DNA of 64,000 nt. Source: Mantis religiosa. Taxonomy: Eukaryota > Arthropoda > Insecta > Mantodea > Mantidae. The notes below the pieces were generated by a model, which was not told the origin of the DNA, searched no databases, and worked only from the letters and a program-made list of their open reading frames with translations. Every line of letters begins with the position of its first letter. Within the stretch, counting starts at the first letter, position 1. The stretch is from contig CM060953.1 of assembly GCA_030765055.1 (NCBI GenBank), positions 67,817,901 to 67,881,900 of the forward strand, in the 5' to 3' direction. A program made the position numbers and the translations under genes. Of this stretch, positions 62,590 to 64,000 are shown in pieces.

Positions 62590-62591
62590 TA

Positions 62592-63871
62592 GTGTTTTTG
62601 GGTACACTGAGAGGTCCTGATATGATCCTGGAAATTTCGGGGTCATTAACAAACAAAATTTATTGCCATTATTACTACTCCTATGTAATTAATATTGAAA
62701 TTGTTTAAAAATATGTAACGATTTTTCTTACAGTTTTATAAATATTTTACTTCCCCGCCTTCTGAAATTACATTCCCCACAGAGCTGGCAACAGTGTTTC
62801 ACCATTTATCAAATCTTATGAAACATAATTACCAATAGAGAAAGGAAGGCACTTAAGGTAGTTAAGGGATATGCAGAATTACAGTACCTAACGTACAGCT
62901 TACAAATTAGTACCAGATGGCCGACAACATCCGATAACTTTTTACTGCCAGCAAGTCCTCTTGATGAACCCGGAACTTTGGGCAATGATAGCGATAATAA
63001 ACTCCACACGGCGGTTTTAGTGAAACGGTGAAGGTAATTTGTCACTTTGCTACTTGGAGAACGACGACTGGCCCCAATGGTGTGAGTTGTTTTATTACTC
63101 TGCTCCAGGAACTGTGTTAATTGCTATAACGGAGCGGTTATAGTCCAGCTTCCATCAAGATATCCTCACGAATTCAGAGAGAGAAACGAGTTGTTTCGGG
63201 AATAACATAACAGTACAGCACATTTCTAGACTTAGAAAATTCTATGTCAATACTCTGACATTCCCTGTTTTTCCAGTTCTTTTACAGCGGCTATTCCGCG
63301 TTTCATGTATTGCTAAGCAGATCATCATCATAATCACAGATCTTTTCTTACTAGAGAGTGGAGTTTTGGGATTGGAGGTTTCCGCTTCAATCATCAATTA
63401 CTACCGAGTAAGATGTCCGACGGTAACTTATGAGGCAGCCTTTGGAAGCCCAGGGTTAATTTCCTATCGAATCGACCTCTCGAACTATGGATTTTCTCGA
63501 CCGCGATTTTTCTATCCCCATTTTTCCTTTAAAATGTTTCAGTAATGCAGCATCGACTGCATCAGTTTGTTTGTTGCAGCAGGACGGCGTAATTTATTTT
63601 ATAGAAGGGTTTCTCTTGGCACTTGGTCAGAACCCTGGGGCCTCCTGCAATCATGCGAGTGTTCGTCTACTCCCAGAACATTCAGGTGGCGGACGGCTAG
63701 CCCACATTAGAATTAGTATTGAAGGGTTAGGTATCCGGTATTTCCTAGCTCATCGTAACCTGTATCTGGTCATCCTTTGGATTTCCTCTTCATCGCTTCC
63801 CTCCCAGAGATCATGCCAGAAGCACAAAGGCTCTATGATCTACGTGTGGTGCCCTTTTTTGTAGTTGTTGT
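62592..63871. other. Anonymous spacer
   Basis: A 125-codon plus frame at 63487-63864 in balanced-composition DNA has no recognisable domain and abuts the SINE-A tail. Nothing else is recognised. Confidence 0.4.
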
Positions 63872-64000
63872 AATTTAAGTCCTCCAACATTAAGTCATAT
63901 CGGACGGTAAATGGAATGGATGAAATGATGCTCAAATGATTCCAGATTCCATAGAGCTTAGAGTTACCCGACATTCCTCTTTTAGGATAAGGGAAAACCC
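63872..64000 (-). mobile_element. SINE-A copy, cut by the window end
   Basis: Minus-strand 3' half of SINE-A: GGGTTTTCCCTTATCCTAAA, GAATGTCGGGTAACTCTAAG, ATTTGAGCATCATTTCATCC and CCGATATGACTTAATGTTGG. The head lies beyond the window. Confidence 0.88.

Noticed and set aside
62234..62656. 140-codon minus frame with repeated PSTVEC/PVPYTVE
   Set aside because: It crosses the right TIR of the pogo-like element; the repeated peptide is the CCCAGTACCG motif translated.

Overview
This is intergenic, transposon-dominated DNA from a multicellular eukaryote, almost certainly an insect with a large AT-rich genome. The evidence is the mix of mobile elements: Jockey-, RTE- and R1/I-like LINEs, mariner, an IS630-type transposon with an insect-like transposase, pogo, PIF/Harbinger, a Penelope-like element and several tRNA-derived SINE families. 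A nuclear copy of mitochondrial ND4 of insect type and very long ATT/ATC arrays fit the same picture. I recognise no intact host gene, no genuine tRNA or rRNA gene, no operon and no CRISPR array. Family letters (SINE-A to -G, repeat H) are my own labels for groups that recur within this window.

Layout. 0-6 kb: decayed RTE-like LINE pieces and a SINE-A. 7-12 kb: a degraded mariner with a 184-bp tandem duplication, an unclassified TIR element and a full-length dead mariner (10883-12247). 13-19 kb: a solo LTR, SINE-C and repeat H copies, and a second degraded mariner split by a GC-rich insert. 19-29 kb: mostly anonymous AT-rich DNA with an ND4 numt (about 23580-23805) and SINE relics. 29-31.3 kb: two large ATT/ATC arrays around a SINE-E, then an 88-bp-arm palindrome built from repeat H. 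33.7-36.9 kb: a PIF/Harbinger derivative carrying four 175-bp repeats, then a Penelope-like fragment whose inverted terminal repeats each carry a decayed hammerhead ribozyme; a SINE-D with a perfect 12-bp target duplication sits in one arm. 40-44 kb: RNase H ends of two LINEs. 44.6-46.6 kb: SINE-A, SINE-E and SINE-D joined by about 1 kb of AAT repeat. 48.5-54.7 kb: three LINE fragments, including a nearly complete but broken Jockey element. 56.5-62.6 kb: solo LTR, a Penelope-like inverted repeat, a long SINE-C, an IS630-type transposon with a solo LTR inside it, and a pogo-type element with iterated binding-site-like repeats. The window ends inside a SINE-A.

Nothing here looks like genes acting together. 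The interest lies in nesting order, the ribozyme pair, the SINE/microsatellite relationship and the numt. All coding similarities were judged by eye from translated motifs, so family names are tentative at clade level.
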